From positions 1 to 16,726 of the forward strand of contig SDVU01000237.1 of NCBI GenBank assembly GCA_016256075.1: a DNA stretch of 16,726 bases, read 5' to 3'. The stretch's first letter is position 1; every line of letters begins with the position of its first letter. The notes beneath the pieces were generated by a model. It made no database searches and was not told the origin of the DNA. It was given only the letters and a program-made list of their open reading frames with translations. The stretch is from Dictyocoela muelleri (lineage: Eukaryota > Microsporidia). A program made the position numbers and the translations under genes. Below are positions 16,575-16,726 of this stretch, piece by piece.

Positions 16575-16726
16575 CAATTATATATATATTACATGTTGAC
16601 AACATCCGTAGCTGCCAACTCGGAGAGTTATCTCCTACCTTGGTCTGTAACCTTTGGTTCTTGGTGTTCCAATAATACGTCACTACCTAAGCTACCCAGA
16701 AGCCCAGCTGTATACGCGATTTTCGT
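16575..16726 (-). repeat. MULE right terminal inverted repeat (cut by window edge)
   Basis: It is the inverted partner of 3453-3600 and ends with cgcgattttcgt at the window edge, so the outer terminus may lie beyond. A 75-codon minus-strand frame over 16456-16683 is a by-product of this repeat. Confidence 0.75.

Larger units (their letters stand above)
3453..16726. mobile_element. MULE (Mutator-like) transposon, outermost layer of the nest
   Basis: Inverted copies of a 150-bp sequence at 3453-3600 and 16575-16726 enclose the two halves of a MULE transposase gene that point the same way. Long terminal inverted repeats flanking a MuDR-type transposase are the usual MULE layout. All the material between 5351 and 15629 is a later insertion, so the original element would be roughly 3 kb. 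The right end lies at the window edge, so the true termini and the expected 9-10 bp target duplication cannot be judged. The element is dead: its gene is interrupted by an insertion and also carries stops and frame changes. Confidence 0.75.

Noticed and set aside
16456-16683. 75-codon minus-strand frame
   Set aside because: It runs through the MULE right terminal repeat and the H2-related fragment, without a counterpart frame in the left repeat.
3453-16726. The inverted 150-bp sequences as LTRs of a retroelement
   Set aside because: They are inverted, not direct, and enclose a MULE transposase; no reverse transcriptase, integrase or capsid sequence was found.
1-16726. tRNA or rRNA genes
   Set aside because: No T-arm GTTCGA-type box with a matching A-box and no rRNA-like conserved segment was seen on either strand.

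Overview
The window is a very A+T-rich (by eye roughly three quarters A+T or more) stretch of eukaryotic DNA made almost entirely of dead DNA transposons, fold-back palindromes and tandem repeats. I recognise no host housekeeping gene, tRNA, rRNA, CRISPR array or retroelement. The mix of Merlin (IS1595/ISXO2-like), IS630/Tc1-like, pogo/Tigger-like and Mutator-like (MULE) transposases, with low G+C and very little coding DNA, suits an expanded, transposon-rich microsporidian genome. That is an inference from element families, not proof; another A+T-rich protist or invertebrate is possible.

Layout. 1-3452: a fold-back (about 245-665), two minisatellites (10-bp units at 831-940, 16-bp units at 1961-2199), a decayed minus-strand Merlin transposase (966-1795) and two abutting palindromes (2313-2812 and 2811-2940). 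3453-16726: one nested composite. The outermost layer is a MULE with inverted ends at 3453-3600 and 16575-16726 and transposase halves at about 4640-5350 and 15632-16345. A pogo/Tigger element (5351-15629, TA on both sides) split that gene. Inside the pogo transposase sits a small element with Merlin-like ends (14110-14665). The pogo/insert junction appears twice, at 6223-6355 and 14080-14208, bracketing a 7.7-kb block. That block holds a near-perfect palindrome (6423-6656), a Merlin (about 7331-8342), an IS630/Tc1-like transposon whose ends are arrays of 22-bp repeats (8648-13178), an unrecognised coding relic (13321-13666) and another near-perfect palindrome (13674-13998). The IS630-like element itself carries a second Merlin in its transposase gene (9958-11102) and a 1.56-kb fold-back in its end array (11502-13063), which in turn holds a small palindrome (12080-12184).

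The nest gives a relative chronology by simple interruption: MULE, then pogo, then the Merlin-ended insert, then the 7.7-kb block, then insertions into the IS630-like element, then the palindrome inside the fold-back. None of the transposases looks intact. The one stretch that resembles a normal gene start is four inverted CCAAT boxes plus a TATA box (4005-4114) just ahead of a 67-codon reading frame (4135-4338) with base composition unlike its surroundings, between the MULE end and its transposase. I find no evidence of a new defence or signalling system; the notable things are the nest itself, the tandem-repeat transposon ends, the cluster of hairpins and the promoter-plus-ORF island.
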